NCBI RefSeq assembly: GCF_023715585.1
Contig: NZ_JAMBOK010000002.1
Coordinates: 1-64,000, forward strand
Direction of reading: 5' to 3'
From: Sporosarcina luteola
GTDB lineage: Bacteria > Bacillota > Bacilli > Bacillales_A > Planococcaceae
DNA length: 64,000 nucleotides
The translations under genes were made by a program, and so were the position numbers. Position 1 is the stretch's first letter; every line of letters starts with the position of its first letter. The notes under the pieces were generated by a model that saw only the letters and a program-made list of their open reading frames with translations, was not told the DNA's origin and searched no databases. Positions 40,496 to 47,488 of this stretch are shown piece by piece.

Positions 40496-40573
40496 GAAAT
40501 TAGCATAAAAGAGGGCATAAAACGGAGTAGAGTGTTACACTTTTTACAAGGATGTAATAAATATTTATCCACA

Positions 40574-40614
40574 ACAGGCAGCATAGCAGAACATCGGCTA
40601 TACTGCCTGTTTTT
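40574..40614 (+). terminator. htrA-type gene terminator
   Basis: ACAGGCAGCATAGC (40574-40587) pairs with GCTATACTGCCTGT (40597-40610), with one mismatch, followed by TTTT. It abuts a DnaA box. Confidence 0.85.
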
Positions 40615-40699
40615 CGAGGTAAGTTATTGACATGTGGATAATAAATCAAAATTGTGAATAACATTGTGTAAACAATAAATGATGAAAGAAGTGTTGATG

Positions 40700-40864
40700 A
40701 TGAAAATATACAGCTGCGAAACCCATATCAATCATGCACTTGATGTGTTTGTTGCGAAAGAGGAGACGTTTCCGATCATGGAAAAGATCGACGAAGTGAA
40801 AAAGTTATCCACAAAATGCGACTACTGTGACACACCCGCAATGTATATTGTGGCGAACGAATAA
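40700..40864 (+). CDS. CxxH/CxxC small metal-binding protein
   Basis: A 54-residue protein of the CxxH/CxxC family (YyzF type), conserved just upstream of rlmH in Bacillales. CETH near the N-terminus and CDYC near the C-terminus are likely ligands of one zinc. No function is known. Start choice is uncertain among ATGs at 40679, 40697 and 40700; MKIYSCETH is the usual family N-terminus. A DnaA box lies inside the coding region at 40805-40813. Confidence 0.85.
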   Translation: MKIYSCETHINHALDVFVAKEETFPIMEKIDEVKKLSTKCDYCDTPAMYIVANE

Positions 40865-40943
40865 TCGGGCACAATATGTAGTTTTGTCTGTGGATATGTG
40901 TATAAGTTCTGTGTATAACTTTTCAGCAAAGGTGGACAACCCT

Positions 40944-41423
40944 GTGAATATTACAATTGTGTCAGTTGGCAAACTAAAAGAAAAATATTTGAAAATGGGC
41001 ATCGAAGAATATGCCAAACGGCTCGGAGCTTATGCAAAAATCGATTTAGTAGAAGTGCCGGATGAAAAAGCCCCTGAGTCATTGAGCGAAGCCGATATGG
41101 AAATCGTCAAGAAAAAAGAAGCGGATCGGATTCTTGCGAAAATCAATTCGGATGCATACGTTGTTGCATTGGCGATTGAGGGGAAGATGAAAACGAGCGA
41201 AGAATTGGCTGCGGGAATGGAGTCGTTGATGACGTACGGCCGTAGCAAAGTCGTCTTCGTCATAGGGGGATCTCTCGGATTACATAATGATGTGTTGAAA
41301 CGTGCGGATGAACTGTTGTCATTTTCAAAGATGACATTTCCTCATCAGCTTATGAAATTGGTGTTGTTGGAGCAGATTTATCGAGGGTTCAGGATTATGC
41401 GGGGTGAACCGTATCATAAGTAA
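40944..41423 (+). CDS. rlmH: 23S rRNA pseudouridine-1915 N3-methyltransferase RlmH
   Basis: RlmH, 159 residues, is a SPOUT-class methyltransferase that modifies pseudouridine 1915 in helix 69 of 23S r[19 protein letters not shown] starts it; the knotted SAM site is [11 protein letters not shown], and it ends [11 protein letters not shown]. The GTG at 40944 follows AAAGGTGG and gives the exact family length. The homologue in staphylococci is orfX, the SCCmec integration site, and its last 19 bases are repeated downstream here. It lies inside a DnaA-box cluster. Confidence 0.97.
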   Translation: MNITIVSVGKLKEKYLKMGIEEYAKRLGAYAKIDLVEVPDEKAPESLSEADMEIVKKKEADRILAKINSDAYVVALAIEGKMKTSEELAAGMESLMTYGRSKVVFVIGGSLGLHNDVLKRADELLSFSKMTFPHQLMKLVLLEQIYRGFRIMRGEPYHK

Positions 41424-41432
41424 GTGCGGTTT
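41405..41432 (+). other. rlmH 3'-end att-like site 1
   Basis: The end of rlmH, TGAACCGTATCATAAGTAA (41405-41423), then GTGCGGTTT. The first 19 bases are repeated exactly at 43296-43314, and TCATAAGTAAGTGCGGTTT (41414-41432) is repeated exactly at 42547-42565. This corresponds to the SCC attachment site in staphylococci (consensus GCnTATCAyAArTAA). Confidence 0.7.
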
Positions 41433-41508
41433 TTAAATGAGCCACCTGGAACGTTGAGAAGAAGTAAGTGAGAAGTTAACGAACCATTGGAAAGGCTGAA
41501 AAAAATAA

Positions 41509-41541
41509 GCAAAAAAAGAACCCAATTGGTTCTTTTTTTGC
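41509..41541. terminator. Bidirectional terminator between rlmH and the LysM-3D gene
   Basis: GCAAAAAAAGAACC (41509-41522) and GGTTCTTTTTTTGC (41528-41541) form a perfect 14-bp stem with loop CAATT. The A and T runs inside the stem serve either strand. Confidence 0.88.
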
Positions 41542-41613
41542 TTTATTATAAGGTTTTAAGTCACCTTTTTGTACATATATAGAAATCTTAAGGATAGGCT
41601 GGTAATAGATATG

Positions 41614-42363
41614 TTAGTTTAATATTGTGACCTTTAATTTTTTCACTCCAAAATTGATTGCATCCTGTTGAGAAGGAATAAAGACATCGATTCGATTCCC
41701 TTTAATGGCACCGCCAGTATCCCCTGCGATCGCTTCACCATAGCCTTCTACATAAACTTTACTACCAAGTGGAATGATAGTTGGGTCAACTGAGATGACC
41801 TTTGCATTTGGGTTTGTTTTAAGGTTAATTCCAGTAGCGGTAATACCGGAACATCCCTCACATGAAGCCGTATAGGCTGAAGCTTCTACTGTAATTTCTT
41901 TTGAAGCTGTATTATTTGTTGATGGAGCGGTTGCTGAAGTTGTAGTTTCCTTTGATTCATGTGCAGCAGGCATTATTGGTTTGTCAGATATAGCCGTACT
42001 AGTTTTCAAACCATTAATGATGGATAGATTTAAACCTGGATGAATAAGGTCAGTATGTAATTGGTTCCATTCTTTAATTTGCGAAACTGTTACTTGATGA
42101 TCTAGGGCTATGTTCCATAGTGTATCACCTTGCTTAACGGTATATTGTTTTTGTTGTGAAATGGTTAGGACATCCCCGGGATGAATAAGGTTGGTAGTAA
42201 TATTATTCAACTCTTTTATATTTTCTACAGATGTATTATTTGCACGTGATAAATCCCAAAGTGTATCTCCTTTTTGTACAGTAATCGTTGCAGCTTGAAC
42301 ATTAGCACTTAAAGTTACCGAGAGCATTGCAACTGGTACAATTGATATAATTTTTTTTAGCAT
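41614..42363 (-). CDS. LysM-3D cell-wall protein
   Basis: A 249-residue exported protein. A signal peptide ends at about residue 24 (SANVQAA). Two LysM domains (about 26-69 and 74-117) are both of the GDTLW type. A Ser/Thr/Ala-rich linker (about 120-155) leads to a 3D domain with SVDPTIIPLGSKVYV, the GEAIAGDTGGAIKGNRIDV active-site region and the three conserved aspartates. This is the YocH/Rpf-like architecture, thought to cut glycan strands. The start follows GGAGGATAA. It lies between att-like sites 1 and 2, so it may be a cassette gene. Confidence 0.93.
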   Translation of the reverse strand: MLKKIISIVPVAMLSVTLSANVQAATITVQKGDTLWDLSRANNTSVENIKELNNITTNLIHPGDVLTISQQKQYTVKQGDTLWNIALDHQVTVSQIKEWNQLHTDLIHPGLNLSIINGLKTSTAISDKPIMPAAHESKETTTSATAPSTNNTASKEITVEASAYTASCEGCSGITATGINLKTNPNAKVISVDPTIIPLGSKVYVEGYGEAIAGDTGGAIKGNRIDVFIPSQQDAINFGVKKLKVTILN

Positions 42364-42546
42364 TCATTTATCCTCCATGTTCTTGGTTGTTAATCTTAAA
42401 TAATCGTAACATAGATTTTTCTAAGAAAAAGAACGAGGAGATGTTAATTTGTTTACGTCTATGGCAATAGTATTGCTAATATTAAACGATAGTAACAACA
42501 CGATTGTATTATAGTAATATACGAAATTGGCAAGTTAAACCAGAAC

Positions 42547-42565
42547 TCATAAGTAAGTGCGGTTT
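42547..42565. other. rlmH 3'-end att-like site 2
   Basis: TCATAAGTAAGTGCGGTTT matches 41414-41432 exactly over 19 bases, and GAAC lies directly before it, as if CGTA had been lost from GAACCGTATCATAAG. It is not in a gene. The 314-base gap (42364-42677) otherwise shows only AT-rich DNA. Confidence 0.65.
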
Positions 42566-42677
42566 AGAAGGATTTAAAAAAGCAGTCAAAGACTTTTCTA
42601 TCATGCCTAGCTTACTTTTTTTGTATGGAACTTTCAAAATGAATATAGCAAGTTTCCTTTAATGCTTCCTAAATGTA

Positions 42678-43133
42678 TTACATAGAAAAATTACTGAATG
42701 TCCCCCAGTTCTCTTGCCTAGCAAATTGAGGATATGTGGATATAAAGTTAACGATGATAGGAGCGTTATCGAGGTTAGGGTATTTTTCGAATAGTAATCT
42801 ATCGCCGTATCGAATGGCTGTTAGTGCAAGTGGTAACTCACGTCTAAATATTTCATTGCGTTTTGCGGATGTATTTTGATTGTATTCTCCCTGGTCTATA
42901 TATAAATATACATAGAAATAGATGCATTCTCCATTACTAATCCATTCGCCTAAGACCTCATCTCTCATCTTGGTATTAACTTTATCCCAAGCATATTCAT
43001 TTCCAATCACTAAAAATAGATCTCCAGTTTCATCTGAGTGAGTAAGTGTGTAACGTCTTGGAATGATAGGTTCCATTATAGTAATATCATGCCTATATTG
43101 AACGAATAGTTTTTCTGGGTTGAACTTGACCAA
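42678..43133 (-). CDS. Staygreen family protein
   Basis: A 151-residue cytoplasmic protein. FNPEKLFVQYRHD, the run EPIIPRRYTLTHSDETGDLF, LGEW and FRRELPLALTAIRYGDRLLFEKYP are the Staygreen (SGR) family pattern. Plant SGR removes magnesium from chlorophyll a, and some bacterial homologues do the same in vitro. A role in a non-photosynthetic Firmicute is unknown; another metal-tetrapyrrole or chelate is possible. The TTG at 43133 is preceded by GGAG. It lies alone between att-like sites 2 and 4. The family call is from memory of the pattern. Confidence 0.72.
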   Translation of the reverse strand: MVKFNPEKLFVQYRHDITIMEPIIPRRYTLTHSDETGDLFLVIGNEYAWDKVNTKMRDEVLGEWISNGECIYFYVYLYIDQGEYNQNTSAKRNEIFRRELPLALTAIRYGDRLLFEKYPNLDNAPIIVNFISTYPQFARQENWGTFSNFSM

Positions 43134-43207
43134 GCGATCAACTCCATTCGTTTTTATATCAATATGCGGATACCTATTAAACAGTTAAAAGGATATACTA
43201 CGGGGGA

Positions 43208-43217
43208 CGTATCATAA
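43208..43217. other. rlmH 3'-end att-like site, degenerate
   Basis: CGTATCATAA followed by AT matches the core of the rlmH end (CGTATCATAAGT) over ten contiguous bases, preceded by GGGGGA. It is a weak copy by itself; its support comes from lying between the exact copies. Confidence 0.4.
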
Positions 43218-43295
43218 ATGGTGGTAAAGCAGAGAATTGAAATGGTATTGATAAGGAGTGGCATGCCAAAATTCAGTTATACATCAGGGCTATAT

Positions 43296-43314
43296 TGAAC
43301 CGTATCATAAGTAA
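43296..43314. other. rlmH 3'-end att-like site 3 (exact)
   Basis: TGAACCGTATCATAAGTAA is identical over 19 bases to the end of rlmH (41405-41423) and in the same orientation, but lies in non-coding DNA. Direct repeats like this bracket SCC elements. Confidence 0.75.
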
Positions 43315-43331
43315 AAGGCGGATAAAGTAGA

Positions 43332-43372
43332 AAAATTGAAAAGGGGGCCTTTAAAGGCCCCTTTTCAATTTT
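43332..43372 (-). terminator. Terminator after the YbjQ gene pair
   Basis: A near-perfect stem, AAAATTGAAAAGGGG (from 43332) against CCCCTTTTCAATTTT (to 43373), with a GCCTTTAAAGGC tip. Its right arm overlaps the stop codon of the 77-residue gene. Confidence 0.85.
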
Positions 43373-43598
43373 CATTTTCCTCTTTATAAAAGCGTTCCCC
43401 AGATTCCGGGTTGAAGTAAACTACCAATCTTTTATTTGTGATTGGATCAATTGAAATCTCATTTGTCCGTATGAATCCTTTCGGTACTTGCCTGCCATGT
43501 TTTGTTTTGAAACGGCGATCCCAAATGAGCCATGATCCTATGATTAAAACAATGAGAATAAGGAATTGGATACTGTAAAATCCTATAATCCATTTCAT
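43365..43598 (-). CDS. Small single-pass membrane protein, unknown
   Basis: A 77-residue protein. One membrane helix spans about residues 4-26 (WIIGFYSIQFLILIVLIIGS), then a basic cytoplasmic segment, then DPITNKRLVVYFNPESGERFY. I do not recognise the family. It starts three bases after the stop of the ybjQ-like gene, with only a weak ribosome site, so it is probably translationally coupled to it. The pair may function together at the membrane. Confidence 0.65.
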   Translation of the reverse strand: MKWIIGFYSIQFLILIVLIIGSWLIWDRRFKTKHGRQVPKGFIRTNEISIDPITNKRLVVYFNPESGERFYKEENEN

Positions 43599-43601
43599 TA
43601 G

Positions 43602-43922
43602 TTATCTCTTTTCTACAATAACTGCTGTTCCATAGGCTACAATTTCACTCATATTCTGACCGATTTCACCAGAGTCAAAACGCATCATAATAATAGCGTT
43701 TGCACCCATTGTTGTAGCATTTTTCACCATACGATCCATTGCTTGTTTTCTGGCATCTTCAAGCATTTCCGTATATTGATTTATTTCTCCGCCTACTAGC
43801 CCCTTAAAAGCAGCAGCAATATCTTTACCAATTCCTCTTGCTCTTACGGTTAAACCAAATACTGGACCTAACACTTCTGTAATTTGGTGATTAGCAATGT
43901 TTTCAGTTGTGACGATCATCAT
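43602..43922 (-). CDS. YbjQ/UPF0145 heavy-metal-binding domain protein
   Basis: A 106-residue protein of the UPF0145 (YbjQ) family: IVTTENIANHQITEVLGPVFGLTVR, split here by its family spacing, then GGEINQYTEMLEDARKQA and GANAIIMMRFDS. Members form oligomers and are annotated as heavy-metal-binding domains, though no clear metal ligands (Cys or His clusters) are visible here. The first ATG follows AAGGAGCGG. It is followed three bases later by a small membrane-protein gene and lies between att-like sites 3 and 5. Confidence 0.88.
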   Translation of the reverse strand: MMIVTTENIANHQITEVLGPVFGLTVRARGIGKDIAAAFKGLVGGEINQYTEMLEDARKQAMDRMVKNATTMGANAIIMMRFDSGEIGQNMSEIVAYGTAVIVEKR

Positions 43923-44098
43923 CTGAATCCGCTCCTTAACAATAATAATAATTATATAGGTGAATGGGGTTATTTACCAGAATATTTTAGGCTAAAATCT
44001 CGTTGGAAGGAAAAAGGAGAAACTCATTCCGTTTTTCTTGGTCAAACGTTAAATGTTTTAATTGGATTGTACATAGTATTATGCAAGGGAGGGAATTT

Positions 44099-45226
44099 AT
44101 GAATAATAATCAAATAGAAAGGCATTACGATTTGGACTGGATAAAGGTTTTTGCAATGCTCCTCGTGTTCCTTTATCATTGCTCCATGTTTTTTAATTCT
44201 TTTGAGTGGCACATTAAGAATAATATCATTAACTCATCTATTGAGTTTTTTTCCCTCTTAATAGGAAATTGGATTATGCCCATTTTTTTTGTGATTTCAG
44301 GAATAGCTACTTTTCATGCTCTTAAAAAGAGAAATACTCAAAGTTATATTAGGGAAAGGCTTCTTCGACTTGGGATCCCTCTAATTCTAGGAATTTTTCT
44401 CTTGTCACCTCCTCAAGTGTATATTGAAAGAATCGCGAATAATCAATATGAAGGGACGTATTTTCAATTTTACCCTCATTATTTTGATGGGCTCTACTTA
44501 GAAATAGGTGGAACTGGTAATTTCGCATTTTTTGGACACCACCTTTGGTATCTATTGGCGCTTTTACTTTTTTCGCTTCTCACATTACCTTTTTTTCTAA
44601 AGCCAAGAGAAAATGCAGGAGAAAAAGTTTTTGGGTATTTCCATTATTTGTTTATGCCAATCCCATTGATAGTATCTGCATTAACAACTAATACTATTGT
44701 GAATCTAGGGGGGGGGGGATTGGTCTTTTATTTCATTTTATATGTTTATGGGTACTATTTTTTTACAAGGGGAAATTTGAGGGAATTTATACGTAGGGTA
44801 GGAATTTTTGCTGGTTTTTTAAGTGTGCTAAGTATGGCTGGATATATATTCTTGGTTATGTATAATGGGTTTCCTATGAGCTTATCGTTAAATTGGGCTA
44901 TTTTTATTGTTATTAGAGTTATAATGGTATGGAACGTAGTATTTTATATCCTTTTTCTAGGTGATAAATTCCTTAACGTATCAAATGGTGTATTAAAGTA
45001 TACTAGTGAAGCCGCTATGCCGTTTTATGTTCTTCACCAACCTATCATAATTATTATAGGCTTTTTTATCTATAACTTGGAGTGGGATGTATTTGTTAAG
45101 GCTGCGTTTTTAGTATCAATAGCATTTACAATAATTATGATTTTATATCACTTTATCATTCGAAGATTTAACGTGTTACGAGTTTTGTTTGGATTAAGAA
45201 GGATTGATAAAGAAGTAAGTTTATAA
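44099..45226 (+). CDS. Acyltransferase family 3 membrane protein with poly-G tract
   Basis: A 375-residue integral membrane protein with about ten helices, of the acyltransferase 3 family, which O-acetylates or acylates extracellular glycans. DLDWIKVFAMLLVFLYHCSMFF has the conserved histidine; the FVISGIATF motif and RERLLRLGIPLILG follow. The ATG at 44099 has AGGGAGGG upstream; the frame is open 32 codons further. The coding DNA is clearly more AT-rich than neighbouring genes, a sign of transfer. A run of 11 G (44708-44718) encodes four glycines and could slip to give frameshifts. Confidence 0.87.
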   Translation: MNNNQIERHYDLDWIKVFAMLLVFLYHCSMFFNSFEWHIKNNIINSSIEFFSLLIGNWIMPIFFVISGIATFHALKKRNTQSYIRERLLRLGIPLILGIFLLSPPQVYIERIANNQYEGTYFQFYPHYFDGLYLEIGGTGNFAFFGHHLWYLLALLLFSLLTLPFFLKPRENAGEKVFGYFHYLFMPIPLIVSALTTNTIVNLGGGGLVFYFILYVYGYYFFTRGNLREFIRRVGIFAGFLSVLSMAGYIFLVMYNGFPMSLSLNWAIFIVIRVIMVWNVVFYILFLGDKFLNVSNGVLKYTSEAAMPFYVLHQPIIIIIGFFIYNLEWDVFVKAAFLVSIAFTIIMILYHFIIRRFNVLRVLFGLRRIDKEVSL

Positions 45227-45351
45227 AGCAATCCCAAATATAGTGTGAACCGGTTTTTTATATTTACAGTTTCAGACTAGGTTCAGCATTTGATAAAAGT
45301 GCTGGCCTTTAGTAATTTTATACGATAAAGAACCACCATTTAATATGGTGA

Positions 45352-45372
45352 GGTGAACCGTACCAAAACTAA
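45352..45372. other. rlmH 3'-end att-like site 5, degenerate
   Basis: GGTGAACCGTACCAAAACTAA aligns with the rlmH end GGTGAACCGTATCATAAGTAA over 21 bases with three differences; the first 11 bases are identical. It lies in the gap after the AT-rich acyltransferase gene and could be the right boundary of the hotspot. Confidence 0.55.
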
Positions 45373-45381
45373 ATAAATAAT

Positions 45382-45427
45382 AAAGGGACAGATTCCTCGG
45401 CTTACTAAGCCGAGAGTCTGTCCCTTT
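45382..45427 (-). terminator. Terminator of the aromatic acid exporter gene
   Basis: AAAGGGACAGA pairs with TCTGTCCCTTT (45417-45427), with an inner CTCGGCTT/AAGCCGAG hairpin. Read on the minus strand it follows the stop codon and ends in T residues. Confidence 0.85.
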
Positions 45428-46373
45428 TAAAGATGTTTTTCTTAATAATTAAGTAGTTCTTGATCTCGAAGTTTAAATAAAATAGATTTGCGCGGATTTC
45501 AAATTCTTCCCTTGTCTTCGGTAATTCTGTTTCCCGTATGGATTCTTCGTATTCCTCTACAAGCTTCAGTGCAATCGTCGTATCTCCCGAATCCACATGT
45601 TGACTGATATTCAGAAAGATATCGGCAAGCATCCCTCTTTGTTTGACGTCCAATGCTGACGAAGAAACAATGCTGATGATCCCAACCATTTGTTTTAGGA
45701 TTTCCAGTTGATCCTCCCGCATTTCGAGATAATAATAATGCTTATTTTCTCTTCGCAGCAGATGATTTTCTACATCTTGTATTGCGATGTTTTTAGCTTC
45801 GTTCAAGATATTTTCTACGTCGCTTACCTCTTTGCCATCCCACTTATGCTCACTATCTTTTAAAAGCAGGGAGAATTGATAAAGAATAACGCTGAATTTA
45901 TGTTCAATTTCGGTTCTATACTTTTTAATTTCATTTGTAAAGCTTGGCATAATGCTGTTTACAAGTAAGGCGATTCCAATGCCGATTAAAATAATAAAGA
46001 GTTCATTCAATAAGATTTCAAGATTAGCTTCTTTGACGGTATATATATGCAATAGAACAACGATGCTTGTGACAAAACCTTCTTGAATGCGTGCTTTTAC
46101 AAGAAGTGGAACAAAAAATAAGATGAATAGAGTTAAGACAAAGGGATGATACCCCAATAATTCAAAACAGATGGATCCGAGAAGTAAAGATAATAAAGAC
46201 GCGAAGAACTTCTTCCGGATGGAATGCAATGTTCTTTTTTTTGTCTTCTCAATACACATAATAACGATAATCGCTGCAAATGACGAAAATTCCAAATCGA
46301 ATAAACTTGCAATCCAAATTGCTAGTCCTGCACCGATTGCAGTTTTAATTGTCCGATATCCCATTCCTACCAT
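45405..46373 (-). CDS. Aromatic acid exporter family (FUSC-like) membrane protein
   Basis: A 322-residue protein with about five or six N-terminal membrane helices (GYRTIKTAIGAGLAIWIASLF at the start) and a soluble C-terminal domain of about 170 residues. This is the ArAE_1 (YqjA/YgaE type) architecture, related to the FUSC fusaric-acid-resistance family. Substrates are unknown. The ATG at 46373 has AGGTGATG upstream; a GTG three codons earlier is in frame. It faces away from the catabolic cluster to its right and could export a related aromatic or heterocyclic acid, but that is speculation. Confidence 0.85.
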   Translation of the reverse strand: MVGMGYRTIKTAIGAGLAIWIASLFDLEFSSFAAIIVIMCIEKTKKRTLHSIRKKFFASLLSLLLGSICFELLGYHPFVLTLFILFFVPLLVKARIQEGFVTSIVVLLHIYTVKEANLEILLNELFIILIGIGIALLVNSIMPSFTNEIKKYRTEIEHKFSVILYQFSLLLKDSEHKWDGKEVSDVENILNEAKNIAIQDVENHLLRRENKHYYYLEMREDQLEILKQMVGIISIVSSSALDVKQRGMLADIFLNISQHVDSGDTTIALKLVEEYEESIRETELPKTREEFEIRANLFYLNFEIKNYLIIKKNIFKRDRLSA

Positions 46374-46523
46374 TAGCATCACCTACTATTTCTATAAACT
46401 TATTATACCCAAGAAAACTGTAATTAGTTTAGTTCTGTGCTCGGTCTTTAAAGTAATTGAGCTTATAGAATAAATAAATTATTTTTGTATATGGTTTTTT
46501 ATACCAATTATAGTAATGAATAT

Positions 46524-46552
46524 TTGATATAACTTCAGAAGTGGCTTACAAT
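46524..46552 (+). promoter_or_regulatory. Promoter of the catabolic gene cluster
   Basis: TTGATA (46524-46529), a 17-bp spacer and TACAAT (46547-46552) form a good sigma-A promoter about 70 bases upstream of the SDR gene. Confidence 0.7.
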
Positions 46553-46558
46553 TATAAA

Positions 46559-46572
46559 TGTAAACGCTTCAC
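46559..46572. promoter_or_regulatory. cre-like catabolite-repression site
   Basis: TGTAAACGCTTCAC resembles the CcpA cre consensus TGWAANCGNTNWCA but lacks one base in the right half. It begins about seven bases after the -10 element, over the expected transcription start, where CcpA binding represses. Confidence 0.4.
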
Positions 46573-46622
46573 TTTTTATATCTAATTGAATAGCAATTTC
46601 TTAAAAATTTAGGAGGGTTATT

Positions 46623-47378
46623 ATGTTATTAGAAGAAAAAGTTGCAATGATTACAGGAGCTGCGTCGGGTCTAGGAAGAGCACAAGCAATTGAATACGCA
46701 AAAGAAGGCGCAAAGATCGTCATTACTGATGTGAATGAAACAGGATTAGCTGAAACAGCAAAATTAATTGAAGATAATAATGGTACTGTACTCAGTGTTG
46801 TTGCTGACGTTTCTAAAAAAGAAGAAGTACATAAATTGGTCAACGAGGCTCTAAAAGAGTTTGGGACAGTAGATATTTGTGTTAATAATGCGGCTATTTT
46901 GGCCGATTTCAAAGCTTCTCTCGATATTACGGAAGAAGAATGGGATAGAATTATGGCTGTAAACGTAAAAGGAGTCTATTTACTGACGAATGAACTTTTA
47001 CCTCATATGCTTGAGAAAAAGAAAGGAACTTTCATTAATATTGCTTCCATTGGAGGAACAATTGCAGGTGTCGGCGATGCGGCATATATCACTTCTAAGC
47101 ACGCGGTTGTTGGATACACGAAACAGCTGACATTCAGTTACGCTAAAGATGGCATTCGCGCTGTTTCACTTTGCCCAGGATTAGTCGATACGCCAATGGT
47201 GCGATACGCGATTGAGCAAGAACATCCAGCAGCAGCCAGACAAGTAGCTTCTATTCCATCCGGACGTGTGGGCAGCCCTGAAGAAGTTGCCGCTTTCTCA
47301 GCCTTCTTGGCAAGCGACAAAGCTCAGCATATCAACGGAGTTGAAATGAAAATCGATGGTGGACAATCCATTGCGTAA
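46623..47378 (+). CDS. SDR family NAD(P)-dependent oxidoreductase
   Basis: A 251-residue classical short-chain dehydrogenase. The Rossmann glycine motif is ITGAASGLGRAQ, NNAAI is present, and the catalytic Ser (INIASIGG), Tyr and Lys (YITSKHAV) are all there. Asp in VITDVNE suggests NAD preference. It ends KIDGGQSIA. The start follows AGGAGGG. It is the first gene of a six-gene catabolic cluster, so it probably oxidises an alcohol of the imported compound or a breakdown product. A hairpin follows before the next gene. Confidence 0.92.
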   Translation: MLLEEKVAMITGAASGLGRAQAIEYAKEGAKIVITDVNETGLAETAKLIEDNNGTVLSVVADVSKKEEVHKLVNEALKEFGTVDICVNNAAILADFKASLDITEEEWDRIMAVNVKGVYLLTNELLPHMLEKKKGTFINIASIGGTIAGVGDAAYITSKHAVVGYTKQLTFSYAKDGIRAVSLCPGLVDTPMVRYAIEQEHPAAARQVASIPSGRVGSPEEVAAFSAFLASDKAQHINGVEMKIDGGQSIA

Positions 47379-47398
47379 GTAAGGAATGCATTTTTAAG

Positions 47399-47424
47399 AC
47401 GGGTTGACACGAGTCAACCCGTTT
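47399..47424 (+). terminator. Hairpin between the SDR and amidohydrolase genes
   Basis: ACGGGTTGAC (47399-47408) pairs with GTCAACCCGT (47413-47422), a perfect 10-bp stem, followed only by TTTAAAATT. It may attenuate rather than stop transcription of the cluster. Confidence 0.6.
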
Positions 47425-47488
47425 AAAATTGGCCAAGTAATTGTGTAAGACCTAGGGATGAATACGATTTTTTAGGAGGCATTTTTAC

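Larger units (their letters stand above)
40565..40918. promoter_or_regulatory. DnaA-box cluster around the CxxH/CxxC gene and rlmH
   Basis: Perfect boxes are at 40565-40573 (TTATCCACA), 40633-40641 (TGTGGATAA) and 40805-40813 (TTATCCACA). Near matches are at 40889-40897 (TGTGGATAT), 40897-40905 and 40910-40918 (both TGTGTATAA). Six boxes in about 350 bp, 30 kb from oriC, is far above background. The B. subtilis rlmH homologue yydA carries a known DnaA-box cluster, as I recall. Confidence 0.8.

Noticed and set aside
42364..42420. WalR-binding box upstream of the LysM-3D gene
   Set aside because: One half-site (TGTTAC) is present, but the second half has at least two mismatches, so the direct-repeat consensus is not met.
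41424..46622. Complete SCC element with ccr recombinases
   Set aside because: No recombinase, replication or resistance gene of SCC type is present in the segment; only att-like repeats and cargo were found.
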